Positions 54,901 to 64,000 of a stretch of DNA of 64,000 bases are shown in pieces. The stretch covers positions 7,026,501 through 7,090,500 of the forward strand of contig OW285192.1 in the NCBI GenBank assembly GCA_935421135.1, written 5' to 3'. The translations under genes were made by a program, and so were the position numbers. Under the pieces are notes generated by a model, which saw only the letters and a list, made by a program, of their open reading frames with translations, had not been told where the DNA came from and did not search any database. This DNA is from Bugulina stolonifera (lineage: Eukaryota > Bryozoa > Gymnolaemata > Cheilostomatida > Bugulidae). Each line of letters opens with the position of its first letter. Position 1 is the first letter of the stretch.

Positions 54901-57900
54901 AAATATTTTTTAAATACTCTGTTTTTCTTGAATTTAGTCCTTGTGCACATGTACATAAAACAAATCTTAAATCTCATGCTCAGCTGTTGGTTCCTTTGAC
55001 AGTTCACCTGATGTTTAAACTGGTTTCTCAATACAAATAGTATTCTGTAATCTGAATAATCGACGGACTTTAGTTCTTCATCATTTACAATGAGAACTTA
55101 TGAAGATTTGAATTTGCCAACTCAGAAAAATTTCCAGTTTAGTCTTTACATATAAATATTTTCAGGAAGTACGGCCAATCATCATGCAACTTCTTTTACT
55201 TGAAAAAAATGTCTGTAATTTATGCATACTTACAAATGGATACTCCTTAACACATGAACCTTTTCTGTTGATATCCCATTCTCCTATCACAGTACATGTC
55301 CAAGTCACAGATGTAACCTCTCTGTTTCCTAGGACATTGTGAGCTGGTAGACAATTAGCTGTCACGCTGTTAGGATATGTGTAGGTTTCATTTAGCGTCA
55401 TATTTACAAATCCCTCTAACAAGATGGGCTTCTTGCATTCAATAGCTAAAAGTTGAAGCGGGATACTGAATTGAGAAGGTACAATGTAATTGATGCTAAT
55501 GAGATGAGTAGGTGATAGTTTTATTATGATTATTACAATTATTATTATATTATTATATTATTGACTCACGAATGCATTTTAGAGCAGGAAGTGACCATGT
55601 CTTATCAGCTCCGCAGATAGTAGTGACAGTCTGTGACTTAGTAGTGTTATCAATGTAACCATCCAGACATAAATACGTTACGTTTGACATGAAGAGGAAA
55701 TCTTCTGTATCTCTTCTAGCTATATTCTCACCAGGACCAGGGTCTGAGCAGTTTAACCCTAATTAAACAAAGTCATGAGTCACGTTAAGTTTACACATTT
55801 TTCCACAATTACAAAAATAATTTTGTTGCTATGGCCCTCAATATCACCCTGATGTCAGACCAAGAACCCAGGAAAGCACAAATCATTAACACAAAAGTCA
55901 GTCACAGATGGATATCTACTAGCCAATAGGAGAGACCATGAGATTACCCAACATATCATAATGTTTTCAATTTCAATGGCGGGATAATCTGTCTCAAAGG
56001 AGTTTAAACACAACTATATAGATATTTATATTATGATTCTGTAATTGAATTTTCTTAACTCAGTTTGAATAGAGTTATTTCATTTCTAAATAAAACAAAT
56101 TGTTTTTAAAGTTTCATGCTGAATATTGGTGCCTGGCATGTGATTATTAGATTAACTTTCTTCTCTATGTAGGGGCCTACACATTTTATACACCTCAGAT
56201 CTAATTTAGAGTAGCTTCTCAAATTTTTATAATTCATTCTAAAGGCCAATTATACCTGTGCATCTAAATTCCCTTAGTCTCCTAAGCACATACACTGGCA
56301 CACTATTATCACCAATAAAAACAACTCTATGCAATCAGCACAAACAAAAACAACTAGATTCCCAAACAAGCAATTAAAAGTACATACGTTTGCAAGGTTC
56401 GATTGGATATGGCCGCCATATGTAATTCTTAAAGCATTTTATGTTCTGTTCTATCTTTCCCAAGGTCGTCTCATAGCCTTCATGACACAGTATAGTAAGA
56501 GTATGCCCATATGTAAAGTGTGTCTGATTTAATACTCGGCGAATGAATGTTTTCTCCGGAAGTGGGGGTAATTCCTGGCACTGCAGTTCTAAAAGGAAAA
56601 ACTCACAATGCAGCATTAACTTGTTATGGTCATTTTAAGAATATCTTAATAATGTTTACAACTGCGAAAGCTTCATTACTCGTACCCAAAACAAACATCT
56701 GCATTAATAAATTGCTGCTATTTATTCAATAAAATAGTAGACCAAAGTTTAATGCTGACTCTCATAAATTTTTCGGGTTTACAGGAAAATCCTAAAATTG
56801 GTCAAAAGTTGATCATATTTTACCCAGCAGTAAGTGAAGAGTTGATACAAACAGAATGAATAGTATAATTTACCTATACACTCTCTGATAGTGTCATTCC
56901 ATCTACCACTGGACTCACAACTCAGTTTCAACATGTCATTGTTTGTATTATTAAACTCAAATCCTTGAGGACACTTCATTTCAACCACATCACCAAAGTA
57001 GTATACACTTGTCTGTTTATCACGACGAAATCCACCACTTGTACTATTCAGGTATAACAAGTTTGGTACAAATAGTGAAGGACATCGTCTTGCTGTCAAG
57101 TAAATTTTCCTGTAGTTTGAATTTGCTCTTCACTTTCATTCATATAATCAACGTCTTCGTCTATAGCCCTGATTTTTACTTTGTTTTGAAATATTCTGAT
57201 GTTCAAGTGATAGACATGTGACGTTCAACTCATGTACATATAAATGTACATCACATTATACTTATACATATTACATATTGGATAAAACTAGGAGAGTTGT
57301 GATGGACATGAACAGTATATTATTGATGCAATAAAATCCTTTGGTAATACTCCACATACTCCAGCAGTTGATGACCCGTGCAGGTGTCCACTGTCCATCA
57401 GCTTCACAGCTGATATACTGGCTAGTCTCTACTTCAGTGCCTTGAATAACAAAGCCTTCATCACACCTGTATTGAATCTGTACATTGGGTAAAATTGGTC
57501 TATTTCTCAACCAGACTGGTGTTCTAAATGTGGAATGGTTTCCATTTGTCAGATCGCTACATGGAATTCCTTGGAATAAACATAAGAAATAAAGTGTGAT
57601 CATTTTACCGACTAAATTTATAACTCACAGAAGCTGTTTTGATTAAGTTCAGCTATATATAAACCAAATAACAACCAACTATAGACAATAATGTAGTTTG
57701 TGGATAACTTTTTAACAATGCCATATGTACCACAGACTAACAGGGCAAGCTGAGTATAATGTAGGATAGTCAGGTAAGCCCCATGAAAACTAATAAATCA
57801 CATAATGAATGGAGCAAAGAGAGGATATCATACTGAAGTAGCCAACTACTTTTAATACAAATAATTTATTGGCAGTGAAATTATAACAAAACTGGCACTT

Positions 57901-60900
57901 TTCATAATATCTATAATGACGTTGGTACCAACCATCAAGGTATAATCTACTCACTTTCACACCTCGTTGGCTCTGAAGTCCAAGTCCCGTTACTTTGACA
58001 AGTTAGTTGAGTGGACTGACTATGAGGAGCTTCTGATTTATGATACCCTCCTAAACAGAAATACTCTACAATACTTCCTGGTGTCCGACCAGTTAGAATT
58101 CTCCTGCTTCCAATAAACTGTCCTATCATGGAAGAATGTTTAGTCAATCAAGAAAATAGCATGTTGCTACATGCACTACAGTGAATTGAGGAGTATTGCA
58201 CATAGCAGAGTGAAGTTTTACAATGTTTTACCTGCAGATAATTTTACTTATAATAATTGGAAAACAATGCAAAGTTATGGGAAGTGTGTCACATATATGT
58301 TATCCTTTGATTTATTTGACGCATGAAGTGATGAAGTACACATGTCACAATCTAGGCCTATGCATGTATAACACAAGTATGAATATATATAAACTAAAAC
58401 TGCTTAATGTTTTGAATTGTTTGTAATTTTTTCCAAAAAAAGAAATGCTTTAGATGATAGTCTTGTAACTACATGTATCTCATCTAAGCGAGGCAACCAA
58501 TACTGACTACTTTGTACACAATGTACGATTCATCCTCCTCTCAGCTCACAAAGAAAAACCAACCTGGATCTGTACAGCACCTGTCTTCCGTTGTCACTGA
58601 CCCTTGGCAAGGTTCTCCTCCACAAGATGGAGCTGGATTATTACATATTCTCCTTCTCAACCTCTTCCTGTTCAGATCACAAGCACTCCATTCCTGCCAC
58701 TCACTCCAACCACCTATCAGTACAATTCATGACATGTAGTATAATTGGTGTCTTATAGTATTGGTTGCATATAGTATTGGTGTCATATGGTATTGGTATC
58801 GTATAGTATTGGTGTCATATAGTATTGGTGGCATATAGTATTGGTGGCATATAGTAATGGTGTCATAATAGTATTGGTGTCATATCGTATTGGTGTCATA
58901 CAGTATTGGTGTCACGTAGTATTGGCGTCATAGAGTATCAGTGTCATATAGTATCGGTGTCACATAGTGTTGATGGCATATAGTAGTGGTGTCATACAGT
59001 ATTGGTGTCACCTCACATACATGTCCATGTACTTTCATCTGTAAAATAATGACACACTAGCCCAAGGCAAAACTAGAGCAACTATTTGTTTACTTACCAT
59101 TAATAGTCTGTGTGATTGATGAACAGATGGATTCTAAGTTGGAATCACAAGCTATATGCTGAATTTCAACAGTTCCATTTTCCTGAACAACAGCTGGACA
59201 TGTTTGATTCAGAGAGTTATTGAATTTTACTGAAATAACAAATAAATCGTTTCTTCAGCAATGATATTATGAAAATTAAACTCTTTGGTGAAGTACATGT
59301 GGTACAATTAATATGTATAACAATGTAATAAGCAAGTTTCAACAATGTATAAACAGTTTTTATTGATATAAAACTAATTAAATCGAATTGTTTAATTCTA
59401 TTGGAAGTTCTAGTCATACAATCATGTAGAAATGCAGTCATAGGTACACATACCTTGTTGGATCCACAATCCAGCTGTTGCCGAACCAATACTACTAAAT
59501 ATAGTACTTTGGATAAAAGCTAAAATTTTGGTGTCATTTGGTCCGAGCAGCACTAGAGACCCATTGACAGTAGAGCAAGCTTCCATAGACATCGAATAGT
59601 TGTATGGTACTTTATATGCTCCCAGACACTGTCTTTCTATGTCTATAATTCCTCCATCTAACCATATTACGTCATCCTGAAGTAGAAAGTTGATTTAATT
59701 GAAGTAAAAGTTATACAACATTTTCCCACAATTTTCAAATAGGGCATATTACAGTTCACACATGTCTATATTTCAGATCAGTAGGAGTTCCTAATGATAG
59801 TTTTAGGAATATCTATGTTGCAATCTTTATATTATTGCTCACTTATCTGGGTTTGACAGTGGGAAGCGAATTTTTTTTGGCATGATACTAACATCAAGCA
59901 TACACATGCTGAAAATATCAAAAGTTGATGATAGGTAAATCACGTATTTGAGAGAATGTTTGTTAGGCTTCTTTTGTGCAAAAACGACTGGAGGTAGACT
60001 GGAGATTATAAGTAAATATAAAGTGCACATCACAGTAAAATTATCAATGGCTATAATAGGAAACAAGGCACAAACAGTGTGAAAAAAATGTTCCACAAAA
60101 TCCACTAGTAATTCAAACTAATTGCTATTACAGGTGGATGGGTAGTGTCCCCGTTCCTACAATTTAGCCCATATAGTGCTACATGTATATTAATTACTTA
60201 TGCGTCCAACAATTTTAAAAATAGACCTAACTATTACCAGGTAACTAACAATTTTTTTTATATTTGGTCTATGCACTGAAAGAGATTTTTTGTTTCCATT
60301 CATCTACATGTAGTTTAATGGGATGAAAAGTTGATAGTAATGGTACATTAGCACATGTATGGTCATCAAATGCAATGTAGCACTTAAATTCCGTTAGTTA
60401 TTCTGAAATAATAAAGCACTGAATAAGAGTCAAGCTGCCCATTAAATAGTTTGTAAATATTCTTACTTGTAGTTCACATGCTAAGGTCACTCCATCAGGA
60501 TTTTGAAATGTAGCATTCTCGAAGCAGATGGAGGTAACTACCAGCTGGTTGTTGGATCTTCCATAACCTGGCAGACATTCGTAATAAATACTCTGTCTGG
60601 TTGGTACAGCTATTTCTCCAGAGGATGTGGTAAAGGATGTTGGTATAACCAAGTTAGTACCTGGAGCCGGAGCAGGTACTATGCAATGATGATTGTCTGA
60701 AAGAAGAACAATATTCGTTATTTGACATTTCCATTGTTTGGCCACAAAATGACAGGGAAATGACTTCAAGCCCAAAACTATGAACAAAAAAATTGAAAAC
60801 AATCTAGCATCAGTTTTTTTTGAGTAGGTTTTATTAAAGTTAAGGAAACTTACAAGGGCAGAGTGTCGTAAACTTTATCCTCCCAGAATATTCCAGATTA

Positions 60901-62491
60901 GGGCTTCCATTAAATATCCAACCACCTGTCGAGTTACACTCTGTCTCAACAGGTATTGTTGCATTGAGTGTACAGAATAACTCTGTAGTTGAGTTGCTGG
61001 TGTAATTAAGATTATCCGGTATTTTTAGGTTAGTAGGGAGGTCTTCTCTCAGGCAGCATGGTTCCTCTGCATCTACAATGTATTTAGAGAAAATAAAATT
61101 TGCTTTAGTCAGGATTGGGTAAAAATGTTATTACAACATGTCAGACACTTCAAATTCTGCAAGTATATGAAGATGACTGCTTCCCCCCAACAATCAAAGT
61201 TGGTACATCAATAGTTTTAAGGTTTTAGACCTCCTCTGATTCTTAATATTCACTATTGCTTAAGGTCAACCGTTGGTCACACAGGAAAATTTATATTATG
61301 ATAAATCTTTTTAAAAATAAATCTTACTTTGCCATTAATTTTACGTCATTCTAGTAAATTATAATAATGTTACATTTATTTAAAAATTACATACACTAGA
61401 CAGCAAAATAAATATTATGTACAAGAGGAATTACATTTGTATGCACATCAACGACACTAATTATACATCTCCTAACAACAGTATTGCATTTATTACGAGA
61501 CTAATTTACCAGGTGTTTTATCCGCATACTCCTGGATACAGTATCTAACTCTTTGACTCTTTGATCTGCCATCACATTCCTCCAGAGTCTCACATATCTG
61601 TGGAGTCTCTGCTTCAGCTAGGAAAACCAATATGTGTTTAATATTAAGAAGAAGTTTAATGTCGTTCAATAATGCTATATCACTCAACACTCAACAATAG
61701 GCTAAGTTATTTCTCTGATCTCTTAACTTAATTGTTGCCATTCTTAATGGCTTTAAATTCATATTGAGCCATGCTATGATTGTCATCCCACTGATCCATC
61801 ACTGAATGCAATTTTTAGTAAGAAAATTTAACGGCGCAGCTGAAGTTGATTCATGACTTTGAACTTGCATAATTGCACATTGTCCACTCTTGCTCCATTA
61901 GTAATTGTTGAAACTTGCTTACTTAAGCACATACATATTAGTCCTACATAATGCTAGTGTACATCAGAACTGCAAGTGTGATATGCACACCTGGTATGTA
62001 TCTAGCTATTATAGCCACATAGTATGAAATAACTTGTTCACTATAATAATAAGATGGTAGAAAATATTATCTTTCACTGAACTTAAACCAAGTCTAAAAA
62101 TTTGTCGTGAACAAATATGATAATAAGTGTACCATTGTAGTGATTGGAAATGTGTGTTAACGACTGTATGTGCGAATACAACACAAGTGATGATATAGAC
62201 TTAAATTTCATAATTGCAACGTTTGAAAAATATTAATATTTATGCGTATACATTGTAATAAACATGTATATAATAAGTCCACAGCAGTTGAATTACACAT
62301 ACGCTGTAGATTAACATGACCAGTAAAATTAAATGAAATGTTACCGCAATTGATGATGGCAAACTTACCCTGACCTGAATTCAAATAATGACATAATAAA
62401 TAGTGCTCCTCATTTAAGAAGGAGATATTGGATGATAAATTAAGGATAGCCTCTGTTCCATCATCCACAATCATCTGATATGGCTGAGAGT
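47269..62491 (-). CDS. Gene B: paralogous multidomain surface receptor, 24 exons visible, 5' end not seen
   Basis: Exon-for-exon paralog of gene A from 9587 to its stop, in opposite orientation, with conserved splice phases. Order from the 5' side: unrecognised exon, Cys-rich exons, CCP, split C-type-lectin-like domain, TSP1, six CCP modules, unique segments, RPTP-like membrane-proximal module, transmembrane exon, Ser/Lys-rich tail. The conserved ectodomain is very close to gene A (TSP1 and CCP exons nearly identical), while the tail is diverged. Introns are short except 51111-53520, which carries two LTR-like repeats. The other introns over 300 bp (49191-49632, 53981-54309, 54430-54764, 54874-55233, 55759-56387, 57570-57954, 58123-58563, 59677-60466, 61073-61509, 61618-62368) show nothing recognised. 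No start codon or signal peptide is seen before the window end. Confidence 0.8.
49152..49190 (-). CDS. Gene B exon: 13-codon Lys-rich microexon (tentative)
   Basis: 39 nt between acceptor ATCTAG and donor AGG|GTAAAA, phase 0-0, encoding VKNKLKKPKKSRR. It takes the place of the gene A microexon 41708-41758 but has no sequence similarity to it. Confidence 0.4.
49633..49696 (-). CDS. Gene B exon: short cytoplasmic segment
   Basis: 64 nt, acceptor TTTTAG, donor TTG|GTATGT. SIPSADSQSSDSLASGSETK, Ser/Asp-rich like gene A 41418-41484. Confidence 0.58.
49941..50083 (-). CDS. Gene B exon: juxtamembrane cytoplasmic segment
   Basis: Acceptor TGTCAG, donor AG|GTATGC. Contains SQIFGQEIYYS, conserved with gene A 40818-40951. 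Confidence 0.74.
50215..50384 (-). CDS. Gene B exon: transmembrane segment
   Basis: Acceptor TTCAG, donor ATG|GTAAGT. One hydrophobic helix (MSVTPFTIFIILVSLLSYYA) followed by FKHKTTVRG. Confidence 0.84.
50545..50678 (-). CDS. Gene B exon: membrane-proximal RPTP-like module, part 3, with GC donor
   Basis: RRFCNGPLRSRRLYCFKLRA, as in gene A 38968-39101, same 134-nt length. Its donor reads ACTG|GCAAGC where gene A has ACTG|GTAAGC, so this intron would be of GC-AG type. Confidence 0.78.
50845..51110 (-). CDS. Gene B exon: membrane-proximal RPTP-like module, part 2
   Basis: Acceptor TTACAG, donor GG|GTATGT. AAVWVSYQVFPKSDFFHSP at the start and IIKIGDG at the end align with gene A 38583-38785; 63 nt longer. 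Confidence 0.7.
51562..52556 (+). repeat. Solo-LTR-like repeat, family 2, copy 1
   Basis: Ends TGTAGTG / CATTACA. GTAT flanks both sides (51558-51561, 52557-52560). It contains GTATATAAGG followed about 55 bp later by TGAATAAAGC, an LTR-type promoter and polyA pair. It lies in a gene B intron, antisense to the gene. Confidence 0.7.
52615..53378 (+). repeat. Solo-LTR-like repeat, family 2, copy 2
   Basis: Shares the 52080-52556 part of copy 1 (TTGAATAAAGCAACATCTCC and onwards) but has a different upstream part. Ends TGTAATC / CATTACA; no clear flanking duplication. Confidence 0.65.
53521..53668 (-). CDS. Gene B exon: membrane-proximal RPTP-like module, part 1
   Basis: Acceptor TTATAG, donor GAG|GTATTT. 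AVRQGFADRNGDILGFTII, almost identical to gene A 38016-38163. Confidence 0.76.
53802..53980 (-). CDS. Gene B exon: acidic ectodomain segment
   Basis: Acceptor TATTAG, donor AT|GTGAGT. IETSEGEHIHTEEEAL, counterpart of gene A 37415-37596. Confidence 0.7.
54310..54429 (-). CDS. Gene B exon: unrecognised ectodomain segment
   Basis: Acceptor TATCAG, donor A|GTACAA. NTAGYHERYIYLKPGYHYDL matches gene A 36958-37073. Confidence 0.72.
54765..54873 (-). CDS. Gene B exon: unrecognised ectodomain segment
   Basis: Acceptor TTTTAG, donor G|GTATTG. YDFKVSTTERLGQVKMSF matches gene A 36557-36665. Confidence 0.72.
55234..55445 (-). CDS. Gene B exon: CCP/sushi module
   Basis: Acceptor TTTTAG, donor TTT|GTAAGT. 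GFVNMTLNETYTYPNSVTAN shared with gene A 35398-35609. Confidence 0.83.
55570..55758 (-). CDS. Gene B exon: CCP/sushi module
   Basis: Acceptor AATTAG, donor C|GTGAGT. NCSDPGPGENIARRD, very close to gene A 35096-35284. Confidence 0.85.
56388..56588 (-). CDS. Gene B exon: CCP/sushi module
   Basis: Acceptor TTTTAG, donor C|GTATGT. CQELPPLPEKT...LCHEGYET...W....PC. One codon shorter than gene A 34564-34767 and clearly diverged. Confidence 0.82.
56874..57092 (-). CDS. Gene B exon: CCP/sushi module
   Basis: Acceptor TGACAG, donor G|GTAAAT. MKCPQGFEFNNTNND...CESSGRW, nearly identical to gene A 33916-34134. Confidence 0.87.
57360..57569 (-). CDS. Gene B exon: CCP/sushi module
   Basis: Acceptor TCCAAG, donor A|GTATGT. 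Nearly identical to gene A 33496-33705 (YRCDEGFVIQGTEVETSQYI). The intron upstream of it (57570-57954) is 385 bp and has no transposon. Confidence 0.87.
57955..58122 (-). CDS. Gene B exon: CCP/sushi module
   Basis: Acceptor TGATAG, donor A|GTGAGT. RTPGSIVEYFCLGGY...CQSNGTWTSEPTRC. Diverged from gene A 20497-20658 and six nucleotides longer. Confidence 0.83.
58564..58713 (-). CDS. Gene B exon: thrombospondin type-1 repeat
   Basis: GWSEWQEWSACDLNRKRLRR as in gene A. The only substitution noticed is P/A in NPAPSC versus NPVPSC. Donor G|GTTGGT. Confidence 0.9.
58738..59011. repeat. 16-bp minisatellite (TATAGTATTGGTGTCA)n
   Basis: About 17 imperfect units, in the gene B intron before the TSP1 exon. 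The equivalent gene A intron lacks it. Confidence 0.95.
59098..59229 (-). CDS. Gene B exon: C-type-lectin-like domain, second half
   Basis: Acceptor TTTCAG, donor G|GTAAGT. Three Cys (NQTC, IAC, SIC), as in gene A 19741-19869, but the rest is strongly diverged. Confidence 0.62.
59454..59676 (-). CDS. Gene B exon: C-type-lectin-like domain, first half
   Basis: Acceptor CTTCAG, donor G|GTATGT, phase 0 to 1. CLGAYKVPYNYSMSMEACS...LWIQQG; more diverged from gene A than flanking modules. Confidence 0.65.
60467..60696 (-). CDS. Gene B exon: CCP/sushi-like module
   Basis: Acceptor TTTCAG, donor CAA|GTAAGA. SIYYECLPGYGRSNNQLVV is identical to gene A 15982-16211 in this part. Confidence 0.82.
60854..61072 (-). 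CDS. Gene B exon: Cys-rich segment
   Basis: Same length and phases as gene A 15454-15672, with scattered substitutions. Acceptor TTGTAG, donor T|GTAAGT. Confidence 0.78.
61510..61617 (-). CDS. Gene B exon: Cys-rich segment, possibly TSP1-like
   Basis: CETLEECDGRSKSQRVRYC, identical there to gene A 10050-10157. Acceptor TCCTAG, donor G|GTAAAT. Confidence 0.78.
62369..62491 (-). CDS. Gene B exon 1 visible (unrecognised)
   Basis: Acceptor TTGTAG, donor G|GTAAGT, 123 nt, phases 1-1. Related to gene A 9587-9709, same length. Confidence 0.6.
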
Positions 62492-64000
62492 CTACAAGGT
62501 TTTACTAAGACATGTACAATAATAACATTAGCCTAATGCTAGCTAGATTCTGGTATACATGGGTGTACCCAAAATTTCTCCACTTAATTCTTTATACAAC
62601 TTCTATGCATCATTCATGTAAAATAGTATCATAATCATATAAATGTACACAGGGGCGTATTTTAAGGGGCGGCAGGGAGGCACTGCCGCCCCTGTTTTCA
62701 AAACAAAGTGGCCTAAAAACACTACTTTTGAAAATTTGACACTGTTTTCCTTAATATTTGCTTCATTTCCGGTTTGCGACCGAAGCGTTATCTCTATAGT
62801 TTTAACTCTATGACGTTATCACTCTACTTTTAACTCTATGGTGTTGCGGCGTAACAATAACCAGTAATCTTGGAATAATCACTACATTGCAAGTGGCACA
62901 CAAAGAGGCCCATAAAACTATGTAATCTGCTAAAAGACTCTATGGTTATGCCAAGGTTAAAAACTTGCGATCTTGTGAATGAATGAATAAATATTTTTAT
63001 GGATACTTATGATAGTTATTTATACCAAGGAAAAAATAATAAATGTGAAAGTAAAAGTAGTGAACAGTTGAATCAGGTGAATCAATTTGTAAGTCACTGC
63101 TATCAATGAGGTGGTTTCTTATCTGTCACTGACTACGAGCAGATGCATGAAATTTAATTCCAATATTATATATTATAATTATATTATCTTGGCTTCTTTT
63201 AAAAATATTTATGATTTTTTCTTTTAATATAATATAATTAAAAGTGTTTCCATTTATTTTAGTCATTCATTCCAACAATTGCTACTCTACTGACAGCTAC
63301 TACTCTACTGCTACATTCACTGCTAACAACTAAATATGTATTGTCAAGGAGAAATACTAATTTAAAAATAGCATAACACAATAATAATTAAATATTTTAA
63401 TTTTAAATTTATATATAATTAATATAATTACACTATTAATATTATCTTAACTTTAATAGGCTGCTACACTTTTCTTGCAAAAATATTTATTTTACATACA
63501 TTTTTTTTTATTTTAAATAATTAATTTATAATGACCACAGTTGTTGATCAGCTACTAAAATTTGAAAATCTTAATTTAAAAAATACACTTGGGCCTATGG
63601 ACTCTTTGTAAAATATACAATCATGCAGTATTGTAGTTATTATAAAATTCTACTAACTAGTAATAGTACTGTAACACTTTCACTCCTGTTGCAAGTAGTA
63701 GTAACTTTATTAAGCAGAAGTAGTGTTATGGATTTCTCATTCATTCAACTGTCATTCCATAAACCTTTTCTGGGTTGTCTAGACACTTGCAGATCTAACT
63801 TTTATTAACACTTCAACTTCTCTTCCACTTTCTCTCTACTTACTCTACTCTTCTTCTTTACTGTATATAAAAATCCCTTATATATATGTATCTAAAATAG
63901 CTACATGCAGCTAGAGCTACATGTAGCTAACTCCTATTATATACATGTAGGTAAAAAAGCAACAGCTTCCCTAGCCTTACAATACCAGCTTGCAAAAACA
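62492..64000. other. Region 5' of the last visible gene B exon
   Basis: No counterpart of the upstream gene A exons (8953-9132 and earlier) is seen. At about 62652 a CAGGGGCGTATTTTAAGG terminus with a GGCGGCAGGGAGGCACTGCC hairpin looks like a hAT-type transposon end; its other end was not found. From 63140 on the sequence is strongly AT-rich. Confidence 0.5.

Noticed and set aside
1..64000. tRNA, rRNA and CRISPR features
   Set aside because: None recognised by eye; repeats present are tandem or dispersed transposon-type without spacer structure.

Overview
The window is eukaryotic, intron-rich, AT-rich animal DNA. The host genes carry short phase-1 exons for lectin, FN3, CCP/sushi, C-type-lectin-like and TSP1 modules. 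The mobile elements belong to animal families (Tc1, copia, hAT, Polinton/Maverick). Together with compact introns and many palindromic TACATGTA repeats this fits an early-branching metazoan, most plausibly a demosponge; the species assignment is inference.

Two paralogous genes for single-pass surface receptors face each other tail to tail. Gene A (+ strand, 5' end outside the window, last exon 41897-43279) has 36 recognisable exons: two F-type-lectin-like (galactose-binding-fold) domains, FN3-like exons, a unique stretch, a split C-type-lectin-like domain, a TSP1 repeat, CCP modules before and after, a membrane-proximal module resembling that of type-III receptor tyrosine phosphatases, a transmembrane exon, and a long basic Ser-rich cytoplasmic tail with an internal duplication. 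No phosphatase or kinase domain is visible. Gene B (- strand, 62491 down to 47269) matches gene A exon for exon from exon 13 to the tail, but almost without the insertions.

Most of gene A's extra length is transposons in introns. They are: an almost intact Ty1/copia element (10691-15334, 318-bp LTRs, TSD AAGTC); a hAT-like element (17019-19568, TSD TATACATG); a decayed Tc1 element (20739-33263, TA target) that was itself hit by a Polinton/Maverick-like virus-type element (22185-32918, TSD ATTGTG); and a hAT foldback element (39698-40415, TSD GTTCATGT). Solo-LTR-like repeats lie at 2.2, 8.1, 43.8, 45.3, 51.6 and 52.6 kb.

The Polinton-like element is the most notable object. It is 10,734 bp, with 727-bp almost identical terminal inverted repeats starting AG, and a 6-bp target duplication. 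It encodes an FtsK/A32-type packaging ATPase, a retroviral-type integrase with a C-terminal chromodomain, an adenain-like cysteine protease, a major-capsid candidate (the F54H12.2-like family), a minor capsid/penton candidate, and several small virion-like proteins. It has no recognisable protein-primed DNA polymerase B. Its right part carries a roughly 700-bp palindrome built of 31-bp tandem repeats, set between two outward-facing TATA-like promoters. It is therefore a morphogenesis-plus-integration element without its own polymerase, nested inside a dead Tc1 copy inside a receptor intron. The paralogous intron in gene B lacks the insertion.
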